64,000 nucleotides of DNA, taken from assembly GCA_013298075.1 (NCBI GenBank), contig JAAFJG010000013.1:29311-93310 (forward strand), written 5' to 3'. Origin of the DNA: Cytophagales bacterium. GTDB taxonomy: Bacteria > Bacteroidota > Bacteroidia > Cytophagales > Microscillaceae. The number at the start of each line of letters is the position of its first letter. The stretch's first letter is position 1. The notes below the pieces were generated by a model. The model was given only the letters and a program-made list of their open reading frames with translations. It searched no databases and was not told where the DNA came from. Below, piece by piece: positions 23,914 through 33,817 of this stretch. A program made the translations under genes and the position numbers.

Positions 23914-26247
23914 ATGAAAGATTATATAAAAGCAGACGAGTGGAAAATTATAGAGGAAGGTTTTAAACCCGAATTAAATAAAATTTCTGAAAGCCTTTGT
24001 AGCATTGGCAACGGTCATCAAGGACAAAGAGCAAATTTTGAAGAAACTTATTCTGGCGAAACTTTGCAAGGAAGCTATATGGCAGGTGTATATTATCCTG
24101 ATAAAACCAGAGTAGGTTGGTGGAAAAATGGCTATCCTGAATATTTTGCAAAAGTATTGAATGCAACTAATTGGATTGGTATAAAAATTTGGATAGATAG
24201 CGAAGAATTAGACTTGGCAAAATGCAAAGTATCGCAATTTGTACGTACTTTGAATATGCAAGAAGGATTTTTGGAAAGAAGTTTTGTAGCAAAATTAAGC
24301 ACAGGAAAAGAAATAAAAGTAAAATCACAACGATTTGTAAGTGCCAAAAGAAAAGAAATTGGGGCAATCAAATATCAAATTACACCACTTAATTTCTCAG
24401 GAAAATTAGAAATGGAATTGTTTTTAGATGGCGACATCAAAAACCAAGACGCTAATTATGATGAAAAATTTTGGGAAGAAATAGATAAACAAGCTACTAA
24501 CGAAGTACTTTGTTTGACCTTAAAAACAAAAAAAACAGGTTTTTATCTAACAACTGCGACTACTTTTGAGGTTTTTCAAGATGATACAGCACTTTCTTTG
24601 GATACACATATTACCAGCAAAGAAAAATATTTATCGCTCAAAACAGAAACTAATCTCAAACAAAACGAAAAAATAACAATTTATAAATTTGGTTCGCAAG
24701 TTACTTCGCGCGATGTTGAAAAGGCAGAATTGGTATCTACCGCAAAATCTACTTTGCAACACGCTTTTGCAGAAGGATTTGAAAGTCTGAAAAAAGAACA
24801 AGCAGAAACTTGGGCAGAAAAATGGAAACACGCCGATATTATTATTGAAGGCGATATAAAAGCACAACAAGGAATCCGTTTTAATATTTTTCAATTAGAC
24901 CAAACCTACACAGGAACAGACGAAAGATTAAACATCGGACCTAAAGGATTTACAGGCGAAAAATATGGCGGAAGTACTTATTGGGACACAGAAGCCTATT
25001 GTTTAGCCTTTTATTTGGCAACAGCCGAGCCAAAAGTAGCCAAAAATTTACTCGTTTATCGTTATAAACATTTACAAAAAGCCATAGAAAATGCCGAAAA
25101 ATTAGGCTTTAAAAATGGGGCAGCATTGTTTCCGATGGTAACAATGAATGGCGAAGAATGTCATAATGAATGGGAAATTACTTTTGAAGAAATACACAGA
25201 AATGGAGCAATTGCCAGAGCAGTTTTTGATTATGTCAATTATACGCAAGACAAAGAATATTTGGCAGATTTTGGATTGGAATTATTGATTGCTATTTCGA
25301 GATTTTGGTCGCAAAGAGTACATTTTTCGAATCCAAAACAAAAATATGTAATGCATGGCGTAACAGGTCCGAATGAATACGAAAATAATATCAATAATAA
25401 TTGGTACACAAACACGTTAGCAGCTTGGTGTTTGGATTATACGAAAGAAACGATTGATTTTGTAGAAAAAAATTATCCTCAAAAATACGAAAATCTTGTA
25501 ACAAAAATCAATTTTGAGCCTGAAGAAATCAAAAAATGGATAGATATTTCTCAAAATATGTATTATCCTGATGATGAAAATTTAGGTATTTTCTTACAAC
25601 AAGAAGGATATTTGGATAAAGAACAAATTTTGGTGGCTGATTTACCAAAATCTGAACGTCCTATTAATCAAAAATGGAGTTGGGATAGAATTTTACGCTC
25701 TTGCTTTATCAAACAAGCCGATACTTTGCAAGGAATTTATCTTTTTGAGGATAGATATAGTCTCGAAACTATTCGCAAAAATTTCGAGTTTTATGAACCA
25801 AGAACCGTTCACGAATCGTCTTTATCGCCTTGTGTTCATTCTATTTTGGCATCAAAATTAGGTATGAAAGAAAAATCTTACGAAATGTATTTGCGTACTT
25901 CTCGCCTCGATTTAGATGATTATAACAATGATACAGAAGATGGTTTGCACATTACGAGTATGGCGGGAACATGGATGTCGGTTGTGCAAGGTTTTGGAGG
26001 CATGCGAATAAAAAATGGAGAATTGTTTTTTAGCCCTTATTTGCCTGAACAATGGAAAGGATTTTCGTTTAGAATTGGCTTTAAAAATGCTTGGATTCAA
26101 ATCAAAGTCAAGGCTGATTTTGTTTCTCTGAAAAATGAAAATACACAAGAAGTAAGTCTATTTATTCACCAAAAAAATTATACATTGAAAGGCAATCAAG
26201 AACTAAAAATCAATACAAAAGAAATTGAAAATAGTATTTTGGTCTAA
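23914..26247 (+). CDS. Family GH65 disaccharide phosphorylase (probably maltose phosphorylase)
   Basis: A 777-residue cytoplasmic inverting phosphorylase. SLCSIGNGHQGQRANFEE starts the N-terminal beta domain; the (alpha/alpha)6 barrel carries GVTGPNEYENN with the general acid Glu488 and the phosphate-site segment RTVHESSLSPCVHS. The NNNWYTN sequence after the acid is typical of maltose phosphorylases. It would split maltose with phosphate into glucose and beta-glucose 1-phosphate. Kojibiose or trehalose as substrate cannot be excluded. No beta-phosphoglucomutase gene is adjacent. Glycogen genes lie 35 kb downstream. Confidence 0.88.
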   Translation: MKDYIKADEWKIIEEGFKPELNKISESLCSIGNGHQGQRANFEETYSGETLQGSYMAGVYYPDKTRVGWWKNGYPEYFAKVLNATNWIGIKIWIDSEELDLAKCKVSQFVRTLNMQEGFLERSFVAKLSTGKEIKVKSQRFVSAKRKEIGAIKYQITPLNFSGKLEMELFLDGDIKNQDANYDEKFWEEIDKQATNEVLCLTLKTKKTGFYLTTATTFEVFQDDTALSLDTHITSKEKYLSLKTETNLKQNEKITIYKFGSQVTSRDVEKAELVSTAKSTLQHAFAEGFESLKKEQAETWAEKWKHADIIIEGDIKAQQGIRFNIFQLDQTYTGTDERLNIGPKGFTGEKYGGSTYWDTEAYCLAFYLATAEPKVAKNLLVYRYKHLQKAIENAEKLGFKNGAALFPMVTMNGEECHNEWEITFEEIHRNGAIARAVFDYVNYTQDKEYLADFGLELLIAISRFWSQRVHFSNPKQKYVMHGVTGPNEYENNINNNWYTNTLAAWCLDYTKETIDFVEKNYPQKYENLVTKINFEPEEIKKWIDISQNMYYPDDENLGIFLQQEGYLDKEQILVADLPKSERPINQKWSWDRILRSCFIKQADTLQGIYLFEDRYSLETIRKNFEFYEPRTVHESSLSPCVHSILASKLGMKEKSYEMYLRTSRLDLDDYNNDTEDGLHITSMAGTWMSVVQGFGGMRIKNGELFFSPYLPEQWKGFSFRIGFKNAWIQIKVKADFVSLKNENTQEVSLFIHQKNYTLKGNQELKINTKEIENSILV

Positions 26248-26383
26248 TCAATTTTAGAATATTTTTAATCTTATATATTTTCATACCTCAATTTTAAGGT
26301 CAAAAAATTATAAAGTTGAGGCATAATCTTTAAAAAAAATAATTTTATTGGATATAAAAATATTTTTTGTATCATATTTGTAT

Positions 26384-26392
26384 TATATTTGC
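26384..26392 (+). promoter_or_regulatory. -7 promoter box for the GAF receptor gene
   Basis: TATATTTGC; it overlaps the longer open frame from 26367 and so supports the ATG at 26421. Confidence 0.65.
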
Positions 26393-26420
26393 AAATATTA
26401 TTGAAATCAAAAACAAAAAT

Positions 26421-27386
26421 ATGCCCCAAAGTAAATTAAATTTTTTATTGACTTCTTTATTTACCATCATAGCGGCTCTGTTGTTTGCTGGTGCGTATAT
26501 GCACATGCTCAAGCTACACGAATCTGTGGAGGAGTATGCTTATTTACTTTGGTTTTTAATGAGTATGTTTTTTGTAACTTATACGGCTTTTGTATTTATT
26601 CGGTATGTTTTGGCACCTTTTCAAATTTTCAAAGAAAGATTAAAACAATTATCAGAAGGAAAAGAAATGCGGACTTATTCAGAAAGGAAATCGGGAATTT
26701 TTTATTTTACAAATCAATATCTTAACAATATCAAAAAAAATATTGATTATATGAATGAATATACTAAAAATAGAATAGAATTAAAAGTTGATGACCAAGA
26801 AAAACCCATTTATATTGATGAAATATTGTTTGGGGAACTCAAAAATTTACAAGAAACCATTACAGAAAATCAAAATGAAGCAAAATGGATGAGAGTTTTA
26901 ACAGAATTTTCACATTTATTAAGAAATAATACAAATCAAACTCTAGAACAAACTTTGCGTAATTTTTTAAATTATTTATTAAAATTTTTTCAAGGACAAC
27001 AAGGAGCAGTCTATATTTATGACGAACAAAATAAAGATGATTTACATCTCAAATTGTTTGTTTCTTATGCGTATTCTGAAACTCGATATAAAAAAGATAG
27101 ATTTGAATTGAACGAAGGTTTGATTGGTGAATGTTGGCAACACAACAAAATTATCAAAATAGAAGATGTGCCAATTACCTATACAAAAATTAGTTCAGGT
27201 TTGGGCGAAGGACAGGCAAAAACGTTGCTTTTAGTGCCTGTAGTGTTTCGAAAAGAAGTGTTAGGCGTAATAGAAATATTATCTTTTGAAAATTATGATA
27301 GTTATAAAATAGATTTAATCGAAAATATTGCCCGAAATTTAGGTATTGCATTAGAAAATTATAGAAATATCAATCCACAAAAATAA
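26421..27386 (+). CDS. Membrane-anchored GAF-domain protein
   Basis: A 321-residue sensor-like protein with two membrane helices (about 8-28 and 38-62), a HAMP-like or coiled linker (FQIFKERLKQLSEG) and one C-terminal GAF domain (about 165-315) marked by GAVYIYDEQ, LNEGLIGECW and SGLGEGQAKTLLLVPV. No kinase, cyclase or other output domain follows. The GAF domain is clearly related to that of the next gene (28176). It may act as a regulatory partner for another membrane protein; ligand unknown. Confidence 0.8.
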   Translation: MPQSKLNFLLTSLFTIIAALLFAGAYMHMLKLHESVEEYAYLLWFLMSMFFVTYTAFVFIRYVLAPFQIFKERLKQLSEGKEMRTYSERKSGIFYFTNQYLNNIKKNIDYMNEYTKNRIELKVDDQEKPIYIDEILFGELKNLQETITENQNEAKWMRVLTEFSHLLRNNTNQTLEQTLRNFLNYLLKFFQGQQGAVYIYDEQNKDDLHLKLFVSYAYSETRYKKDRFELNEGLIGECWQHNKIIKIEDVPITYTKISSGLGEGQAKTLLLVPVVFRKEVLGVIEILSFENYDSYKIDLIENIARNLGIALENYRNINPQK

Positions 27387-27442
27387 AAAAAAAGTTAAGC
27401 CAAAATAAAAAATTCGTTTTCTTATTTTGTAAACAACATTTA

Positions 27443-27743
27443 AGGGAGCATATAAAAAATAAACTACCCACTCAAAAAAAAACTATTTTTAGTTCCCTCA
27501 CCGCTGGGGAGGGTTAGGGTCAGTGTTGTTAAGTTCTAATATTTGTCAGGTAAATTATTTTACAAATCAAAATATAATTTGCCAAATCTATAACATTTTC
27601 AAAAAATTATAGATTTTTTACAGAATATTATACAAGTTAATTTCTATTTTATTTGTTAAAAAAAAAGAATTTAACAACACTGACCCCAGCCCTCCCCAAA
27701 GGTGAGGGAGTTTTTTTGGGTATAATATTTTCTACTTAGTCCC
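27443..27743. repeat. Family D element with long inverted arms (D1)
   Basis: 301 bp between two TA dinucleotides. Outer arms GGGAGCATATAAAAAATAAA and (inverted) GGGACTAAGTAGAAAATATT, then inner arms containing CCCTCACC..GGGGAGGG and CAGTGTTGTTAA that pair across about 90 bp. Related to D2, D3 and D4. Confidence 0.85.
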
Positions 27744-27784
27744 TAAAACATTAACGTCTATTTTTTTAGATGAGAAACAAGTTT

Positions 27785-27861
27785 GATTCTTAAGAAATTT
27801 GTACAAAAAAATTTTTTTTTTTTGAATTTCCTCCAAATTTATATGAAAGATAATATTATAT
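27785..27861 (+). repeat. Family A element, left part only (A5)
   Basis: GATTCTTAAGAAATTTGTAC, then TTCCTCCAAATTTATATGAAAG; cut at the family C element that follows. Confidence 0.65.
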
Positions 27862-28084
27862 CCGACCTTCCGCACTCTATTTTTAAAAATGAGTTTTATC
27901 ATTAAAATTCGAGAATTGATTAGTAAAATCATCTAACAAGTTTTATTTTAATAATAATCTGAATAGAAATTAATACATGGAGTAAATTATTAGATAAATT
28001 AAATATATTTTATGTATAAATTTTAAAATATTTATATTTTTTTGAGTAAATATTCTAAAATAAAACGGAGTTACTAAAAGTCGG
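27862..28084. repeat. Family C element, uninterrupted copy (C1)
   Basis: 223 bp with imperfect terminal repeats (CCGACCTTCCGCACTCT left; right end AAAAGTCGG). It matches 37028-37385 apart from the D2 insertion there. Together D1, A5 and C1 fill the 789-bp gap before the next gene, which holds no other feature I can see. Confidence 0.8.
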
Positions 28085-28175
28085 TTCAATAATTCTAAAA
28101 TATTATTAAAATTGGCATAATTTTGTATATTATATATATAAAATTCCTCAGTTTCAATAAAAATTATTTGTGCGA

Positions 28176-30323
28176 ATGAGCAGTTGGAAAATAAAAAATA
28201 TAAACACAAAATTACGCTTGTATTTTCTGATATTGATAGCAATCTCAGTGAGTATAGGAATAGTGTTTTTTGTCTATATTGCCAACATAAAAAGTTATCA
28301 TTTTTTACGTACACAAGTCGATGAATTATTAGTTTTGATACCAAAATTAGTCAAAGAAGAACAAAATTTTATCAATATAGATTGGCAAACTTCTACTTTT
28401 ATGACAGGTGCAGACCCGCAAAGCCTTATCAATCGCCAAAAAAATATCAACAAGATAAAGATAAAATTAGAAAATATAAGCAAAAATAAATTAAGCAATA
28501 ATTTAGACGTTGTTTATTCTCTCCAAAAAATAGAAGAAAATATCAAAGAACATTTGCGTACATTTTCACAAATCAAACTAAAACTCAAACAAAGAGGTTT
28601 CAAAAATTATGGTTTTGAAGGTCGCATGCGTGAAGCTGCACACGAATTGCAAGAAATTAAAAATTTAGATTTAGTTTCTTTGCTTACTTTGAGAAGAAAT
28701 GAAAAGGATTTTTTATTGCGTAAAGACTGGATTTATGTAGATTCTCTTAAAATAGGAAGTACTAAATTGCTCGGAATATCACGTAAATCTGGTAAATTTA
28801 ACGTCACAGAATTAGAAAAAATAATTTTATCTATTCGAAGATATATTCGTGAATTTGACAAAATTACACGCATAGAATCAGAAATTGGATTGAATGAAAA
28901 ACAAGGCTTAAAAGCACAACTTTTATTTACTTCGATAGAAATTGAAAAAGAATTTACAAAAATTGATGAATTAATTGTTCAAAACACAAAATCTTTGGAT
29001 GAGGTTTCTACTTCATTGGTCTGGATTTTGTTTTTAGTACTCATTTTTACGAGCGTTTTATTTGCCATTTCGGTAGCCTATCGTTTTGCAAGACCAATTA
29101 TTTTATTGAATAAAATTACGCAATCTGTTAGCAAAGAACTCAATAATCAAGAAATATTATTAGATAAAATTACGAGTGATGATGAAATTGGAAGTTTAGC
29201 CAAAAATTTCAAAACGATGCTTTCACAACTCAAAAATTCACTCGAACAGGCAAACGATAAAAATAAACAATTAGAAGAATTTAGCCAAAGCGAAGGCAGA
29301 AGGGCTTGGTTTAATGAAGGTTTAGCTATTCTGAACGAAGTATTGAGAAATCACCAACAAGACTTAGAAACGCAATTAAACGATTTTGTTTGTGAATTAG
29401 TAAAATATACAAAAAGTCAACAAGGTGGAATTTTTACTATCAATCAAGAAAAATTAGAAACCTCTTATTTAGAATTAAAAGCGTGTTATGCCTATTCAAA
29501 ACAACGTTTGAAATCTAAACAAGTTGAAATAGGCGAAGGTTTAATTGGTACCTCTTGGAAAAATAATCAAACTTTATATATTACTGATATTCCTACTAAT
29601 TATGCACATATTAATTCAGGTTTGGGGCAAGCAGCACCTAAAAGTATTTTGATTGTACCTATCAAAGCGGAGGAGATGGTGGTAGGAGTATTAGAATTGC
29701 TATCTTTTCAAGATTATCAAAAACACGAAATTGAATTGGTCGAAACCATTGCATCAAGATTAGGAACGTCTATTATTATCTTACAAAATAACTGGCGTAC
29801 AAGACAACTTTTGGCGGCAAGCGAAGAAGCATCGCAAATCAAACAAGAAATTGAAGCGTCTTTGCGTTTAGAATTAGAAGAAAAAGAAAGTTGGATAAGA
29901 CAATTTGAAGATAAATTAAATTTAATTTCTAATGAAAGTCAAATTTATTATACCGTTCTTGGAAAAGTTTTTTCTGGATTTATTATTACTAATCAAAATT
30001 ATCAAATCAGACAAGTACACAATTCTATTGCCAAAAGATTAGGTTTTAAACGCAGTGAATTGGTAGGAAAACCGCTTGAATTATTATTAGAAACAGATTT
30101 TACACAGATTATTGATTGGAAAGATAAACAATTAATGTGGGATAATCGCCTCGCACACGCAGGAAAACTAAGACAGCAAAACGGAGAATGGTTAAATATT
30201 GATATTATCTCAGGAAAATTAGAATTAGAAACCGAAACCGTTTTTGTATTTGTGTTTAATGAAATGAAAGAATTAGATTATTTGGTACAACCCAATGACT
30301 TATTTTGGAAGTTTGCAAGCTAG
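28176..30323 (+). CDS. HAMP-GAF-PAS membrane receptor without output domain
   Basis: A 715-residue receptor. Membrane helix 13-36, an external helical sensor of about 240 residues, a second helix about 280-303, a HAMP-like linker (ARPIILLNKITQSV to about 360), coiled coil, a GAF domain (about 385-535; GGIFTI, EIGEGLIGTSW, SGLGQAAPKSILIVPI), coiled coil and a C-terminal PAS domain (about 595-700; FSGFIITNQNYQIR, LGFKRSELVGKPLE). No histidine kinase or cyclase follows. The ATG at 28176 is preferred to a GTG two codons earlier. Probably works with a separate output protein. Confidence 0.85.
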   Translation: MSSWKIKNINTKLRLYFLILIAISVSIGIVFFVYIANIKSYHFLRTQVDELLVLIPKLVKEEQNFINIDWQTSTFMTGADPQSLINRQKNINKIKIKLENISKNKLSNNLDVVYSLQKIEENIKEHLRTFSQIKLKLKQRGFKNYGFEGRMREAAHELQEIKNLDLVSLLTLRRNEKDFLLRKDWIYVDSLKIGSTKLLGISRKSGKFNVTELEKIILSIRRYIREFDKITRIESEIGLNEKQGLKAQLLFTSIEIEKEFTKIDELIVQNTKSLDEVSTSLVWILFLVLIFTSVLFAISVAYRFARPIILLNKITQSVSKELNNQEILLDKITSDDEIGSLAKNFKTMLSQLKNSLEQANDKNKQLEEFSQSEGRRAWFNEGLAILNEVLRNHQQDLETQLNDFVCELVKYTKSQQGGIFTINQEKLETSYLELKACYAYSKQRLKSKQVEIGEGLIGTSWKNNQTLYITDIPTNYAHINSGLGQAAPKSILIVPIKAEEMVVGVLELLSFQDYQKHEIELVETIASRLGTSIIILQNNWRTRQLLAASEEASQIKQEIEASLRLELEEKESWIRQFEDKLNLISNESQIYYTVLGKVFSGFIITNQNYQIRQVHNSIAKRLGFKRSELVGKPLELLLETDFTQIIDWKDKQLMWDNRLAHAGKLRQQNGEWLNIDIISGKLELETETVFVFVFNEMKELDYLVQPNDLFWKFAS

Positions 30324-30411
30324 GATTTTTTTTAGAATAGTAAAAAATTATATAAATAAAATATTTCAAAAAAAAACATTACTCACTTTGTTTATAATAA
30401 AAAAAAATATG

Positions 30412-30420
30412 TAATTTTGC
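30412..30420 (+). promoter_or_regulatory. -7 promoter box for the 230-residue barrel gene
   Basis: TAATTTTGC with TTTG at 30387-30390 as a possible -33 element, 48 bp before the ATG. Confidence 0.65.
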
Positions 30421-30467
30421 AGCGCTTTTGATGGTCCTCAAAATATTCACATTAAATTTTTTATCGT

Positions 30468-31160
30468 ATGAAATATCTATTTGTAATAATTGTGGTAGCT
30501 TTTATAAATATAAATACTTTGTTTGCTCAATTTCCGTCTCTTCCCAATATTATCAATCCAACTCTGGTAGATACAAAGCAAAATCAAAATGCGAATGGAC
30601 ATATTATCTCCATTCAACCTTTTTCACCTTTATTGTCCCATTATACCATTGGTTATGAACGAGGTTTGGGACACGATTATTCTATCGAAACAAAAATAAG
30701 TATTATCAATTTACAACCACGAAAAGATGAAATTAAATACACACAACCTAAATTAGAACAAGGTTTTTTTATTCGTACAGGGCTAAAATTTTTTAGACAA
30801 AAAGACTATATTAATCCAAATGCACAACGTTATCATAGATTTCAAGGTAGATATTTTAAACCTGAAATAATAGTTGGGCATATCAAAAGTACAGATAGGA
30901 GAAGCCCAATGAATATTCCAAAAGAGATTATTTTTGGTGCTTTGATGTTCAATTTTGGAAGGCAATTTGTATTTGCAAAACGTGTAGTAATTGGATATGA
31001 AGTAGGAGTTGGATATGCTTTTAGTAATGAAGGCAGATCGACAAGCAAAAGAATAAATAGCAGACCACATTTTTATTACAGCCACATAGGTACGCCTAAT
31101 GGTTCATTACCCATAGCAATTTCTGCAAGTTTTAATATGGGATATGTCATTGGAAAATAA
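30468..31160 (+). CDS. Exported outer-membrane barrel-like protein
   Basis: A 230-residue protein with a signal peptide (MKYLFVIIVVAFININTLFAQ) and alternating strands (HYTIGYERGLGHDYSIETKI, KPEIIVGHI, RVVIGYEVGVGYAF) ending in SASFNMGYVIGK, in the style of small Bacteroidota outer-membrane beta-barrels (DUF3575-like). The role is unknown. A terminator follows at 31186-31227. Confidence 0.65.
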   Translation: MKYLFVIIVVAFININTLFAQFPSLPNIINPTLVDTKQNQNANGHIISIQPFSPLLSHYTIGYERGLGHDYSIETKISIINLQPRKDEIKYTQPKLEQGFFIRTGLKFFRQKDYINPNAQRYHRFQGRYFKPEIIVGHIKSTDRRSPMNIPKEIIFGALMFNFGRQFVFAKRVVIGYEVGVGYAFSNEGRSTSKRINSRPHFYYSHIGTPNGSLPIAISASFNMGYVIGK

Positions 31161-31185
31161 AAATATTATACTAAATAAATAAATA

Positions 31186-31227
31186 AAAATACTCAAATAA
31201 AAGTAACTTTTTTTGAGTATTTTTTTA
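31186..31227 (+). terminator. Terminator after the barrel-like gene
   Basis: Complementary arms AAAATACTCAAA and TTTGAGTATTTT, followed by T-rich sequence, just before the next ATG at 31237. Confidence 0.7.
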
Positions 31228-31236
31228 TGAATAATT

Positions 31237-32853
31237 ATGAAAAAATATATAATCATTGGTAGTTTTTTTATTTCTATTATCATTATTTTATGCCTTTTTT
31301 TACTCCCCAAACAATATTTTTTATCATTATTGGTTGAAAAATTATCTTTAGAACACAAAGAAAATATTATCAAAGAACGTTTTTTTGTGGATAATCAATG
31401 GGTAATAATACAAATAATCATTACTATTTCTTTGATTTTTTTTAATATTTTTCTTTATTTTTTTAAAATAAATACAGAAAATATAACTAATTTTATTCGA
31501 AATATTTTTTATTTTTATCAATCAAAGCCAAAAAAAGAGCAATATTTTTTCTTATTTTTCATATTTTTATCTATTATTCCTGCTTTTTTTCAATTATTTA
31601 TTTTTCCTTATTTGATAGATGAAGTTTTTGCTTATACTTTTTTATTACACAAAGGTTTTTTAGGAATTTATCCTTATTATCCCGGTCCTAATCAACATAT
31701 TTTATTTCATTTAGGAAGTTATTTTTTAAGTTTTAGTTATATTTTTGTTGATAATCCTGTTTTATATTTACGTTTTTTTGCTTTTATAGGATTTTTTTTG
31801 AGTGTAATTAGTCTTGGAATTTGGATTTGGAAACAAAAAAATATTTATTTATCTGTTATTTCTATCTTATTTTTTGCTTATTTTCCGCCTATTTTAGTGT
31901 ATAGTTTTTTGGGAAGAGGATATAGTTGGCATATTTTTTTAACGATATTACATTTTTATTTCTTATTAAAATTATCAAAAAATTATCAAAAAAACGATAA
32001 AAGTAATTTTATTTTAGTGAATTTTGTAGGAATGTGTATGATTCCTACGCATTTATTTTTGATTGGAAGTAGTGGATTTTATTTATTTTTTACGATAAAA
32101 TGGAAAGAAAATATATTTATTTTCTCACGAATATTTATATTTACGGCTTTATTTTATTTACCTGTCCTATTTTTTAATGGCTCTTCGGTTGTTTTTCAAA
32201 ATAATTGGGTAAAATCTTTGACAAATATTGATTTTTTTTCTGCTATTTTTCCTTATTTTTTCGGCTTATTAAACTATTTTTTTGCTGATTTTGGTGTTTT
32301 TTTTCTACTTATTTTTATATTTTTTTTAATTTATTCGTATAAAAAAATAAGTAATCAACATAAAAAAATTATGTTTTTTTATATTTTATTTCCTATTTTA
32401 TTTTGTTTGATTCGGTTTATTTTACCACCTGAAAGAGTTTTTTCTTATTTTTTGATAGGATTTTTATATGTTTTTATTCAATTTTTAGCTTTATTTCCAA
32501 AAAAATATGGCTATTTATTCTTATTTATTCCATTATTTTTTTTGATTCAACATCTATATTTATTCCCAAAACCAAGTCAGGCTTTTGTATTTTCAAAAGA
32601 AATTATTGAAAAATATTCACAAAAAAATATAAAAATATTTGCTAATCAAGACGAATATCAAGTATATTTTCGTTATTTTTGTTTACAAAATCAAATAAAA
32701 ATTGAGATTGATGTAGAAAAATTTGACGAAAATAAATCCTATAATTATATAATTTTTGATAAAAAAACAAATCATAATCATAAAAAATATATCAAAAATT
32801 ATAAAAAAATAGATGAAAATAATGAAATTATTGTATTTATTTTTGATAGATAA
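31237..32853 (+). CDS. Multispanning membrane protein, GT39/ArnT-like glycosyltransferase
   Basis: A 538-residue integral membrane protein with about eleven or twelve helices. The first loop contains LIDEVFAYTFLLHKG, the acidic DE position expected in GT-C fold mannosyl- and arabinosyl-transferases, followed by a conserved-looking YPGPNQHILFH. The C-terminal 90 residues are soluble. It would use a polyprenyl-phosphate sugar at the outer face of the inner membrane. Coding sequence is extremely Phe/Ile/Leu-rich and AT-rich even for this window. Specific substrate unknown. Confidence 0.7.
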   Translation: MKKYIIIGSFFISIIIILCLFLLPKQYFLSLLVEKLSLEHKENIIKERFFVDNQWVIIQIIITISLIFFNIFLYFFKINTENITNFIRNIFYFYQSKPKKEQYFFLFFIFLSIIPAFFQLFIFPYLIDEVFAYTFLLHKGFLGIYPYYPGPNQHILFHLGSYFLSFSYIFVDNPVLYLRFFAFIGFFLSVISLGIWIWKQKNIYLSVISILFFAYFPPILVYSFLGRGYSWHIFLTILHFYFLLKLSKNYQKNDKSNFILVNFVGMCMIPTHLFLIGSSGFYLFFTIKWKENIFIFSRIFIFTALFYLPVLFFNGSSVVFQNNWVKSLTNIDFFSAIFPYFFGLLNYFFADFGVFFLLIFIFFLIYSYKKISNQHKKIMFFYILFPILFCLIRFILPPERVFSYFLIGFLYVFIQFLALFPKKYGYLFLFIPLFFLIQHLYLFPKPSQAFVFSKEIIEKYSQKNIKIFANQDEYQVYFRYFCLQNQIKIEIDVEKFDENKSYNYIIFDKKTNHNHKKYIKNYKKIDENNEIIVFIFDR

Positions 32854-32947
32854 AAATAACGAATCACTTTTTATAAAACATACAGCAAAATATACAAAAT
32901 AAAATATTTATTTTTACGATTTTAAATATAAAAAAACAAAAAATCAC

Positions 32948-32956
32948 TACCTTTGC
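32948..32956 (+). promoter_or_regulatory. -7 promoter box for the RluA-type gene
   Basis: TACCTTTGC, full consensus match, 72 bp before the ATG. Confidence 0.6.
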
Positions 32957-33028
32957 ACAAAAATTTATAAAAATTAAAATAGATAAAGTAAAAATAAAAT
33001 TATAAAGTTAAAAAAAAATAATAAAAAT

Positions 33029-33751
33029 ATGTATCCTTTTCAAGTATTATATGAAGATAATCATTTATTGATTGTAAATAAACCAGCAGGTTTGCTCACA
33101 CAAGGCGATGAAACGCGTGATAAAACCTTAGCAGATTACGCCAAAGAGTATATCAAAGAAAAATATGAAAAACCAGGTGATGTTTTTTTAGGAATTCCGC
33201 ACCGTTTGGATAGACCCGTGAGTGGTTTGATTATTTTGGCACGCACCTCAAAAGGTTTGGAAAGAATGACAGAACTTTTTAGAGAAAGAAAAATTCAAAA
33301 AACATATTGGGCAGTCGTCAAAAGAAAACCAAAAGAAGAAAAAGGAAAATTAACACATTGGTTACTCAAAGACGAAAAAAGAAATTTTGTTACCGCATAC
33401 GATTATCCACACGAAAACGCACTCAAAGCCGAACTCAATTATAGAGTTTTAGGAGAACTAAACGAACACTTTTTGATAGAAGTTAATCCGATTACGGGTC
33501 GTCCTCATCAAATTAGAGTGCAATTAGCTTCAATAGGTTGTCCTATTCGAGGTGATATAAAATATGGATTTAGCAAACCCAATCAAGATGGCAATATTAA
33601 TTTGCACGCAAGACGTGTTTATTTTGTGCATCCTGTCAAAAAAGAGCCAATGCTTATCAAAGCAGGCGTACCCGAAAGTGATTTTTGGGAACAATTTTTA
33701 GTCTTAGACAATGAAGATATTGACGATAAAATGTTAGATTTTTTATACTAA
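33029..33751 (+). CDS. RluA-family pseudouridine synthase
   Basis: A 240-residue RNA pseudouridine synthase. VLYEDNHLLIVNKPAGLLTQ opens the catalytic domain, HRLDRPVSGLIILA carries the catalytic Asp61, and LIEVNPITGRPHQIRVQLA is the RluA-class motif. There is no S4 domain, as in the shorter RluC/RluD-related and TruC-like members. The RNA target (rRNA or tRNA site) cannot be told from sequence. It is followed after 66 bp by murA. Confidence 0.93.
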   Translation: MYPFQVLYEDNHLLIVNKPAGLLTQGDETRDKTLADYAKEYIKEKYEKPGDVFLGIPHRLDRPVSGLIILARTSKGLERMTELFRERKIQKTYWAVVKRKPKEEKGKLTHWLLKDEKRNFVTAYDYPHENALKAELNYRVLGELNEHFLIEVNPITGRPHQIRVQLASIGCPIRGDIKYGFSKPNQDGNINLHARRVYFVHPVKKEPMLIKAGVPESDFWEQFLVLDNEDIDDKMLDFLY

Positions 33752-33817
33752 TTTTTATCATAAAAATTCAATATTTCAATTTTTTTAATTCAAAAACAAA
33801 CAATAAAAACATAAAAA

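Noticed and set aside
27510..27720. GGGGAGGGTTAGGGT looked like a G-quadruplex or terminator
   Set aside because: It is part of the inner arms of family D elements (D1, D3), which explains it better.
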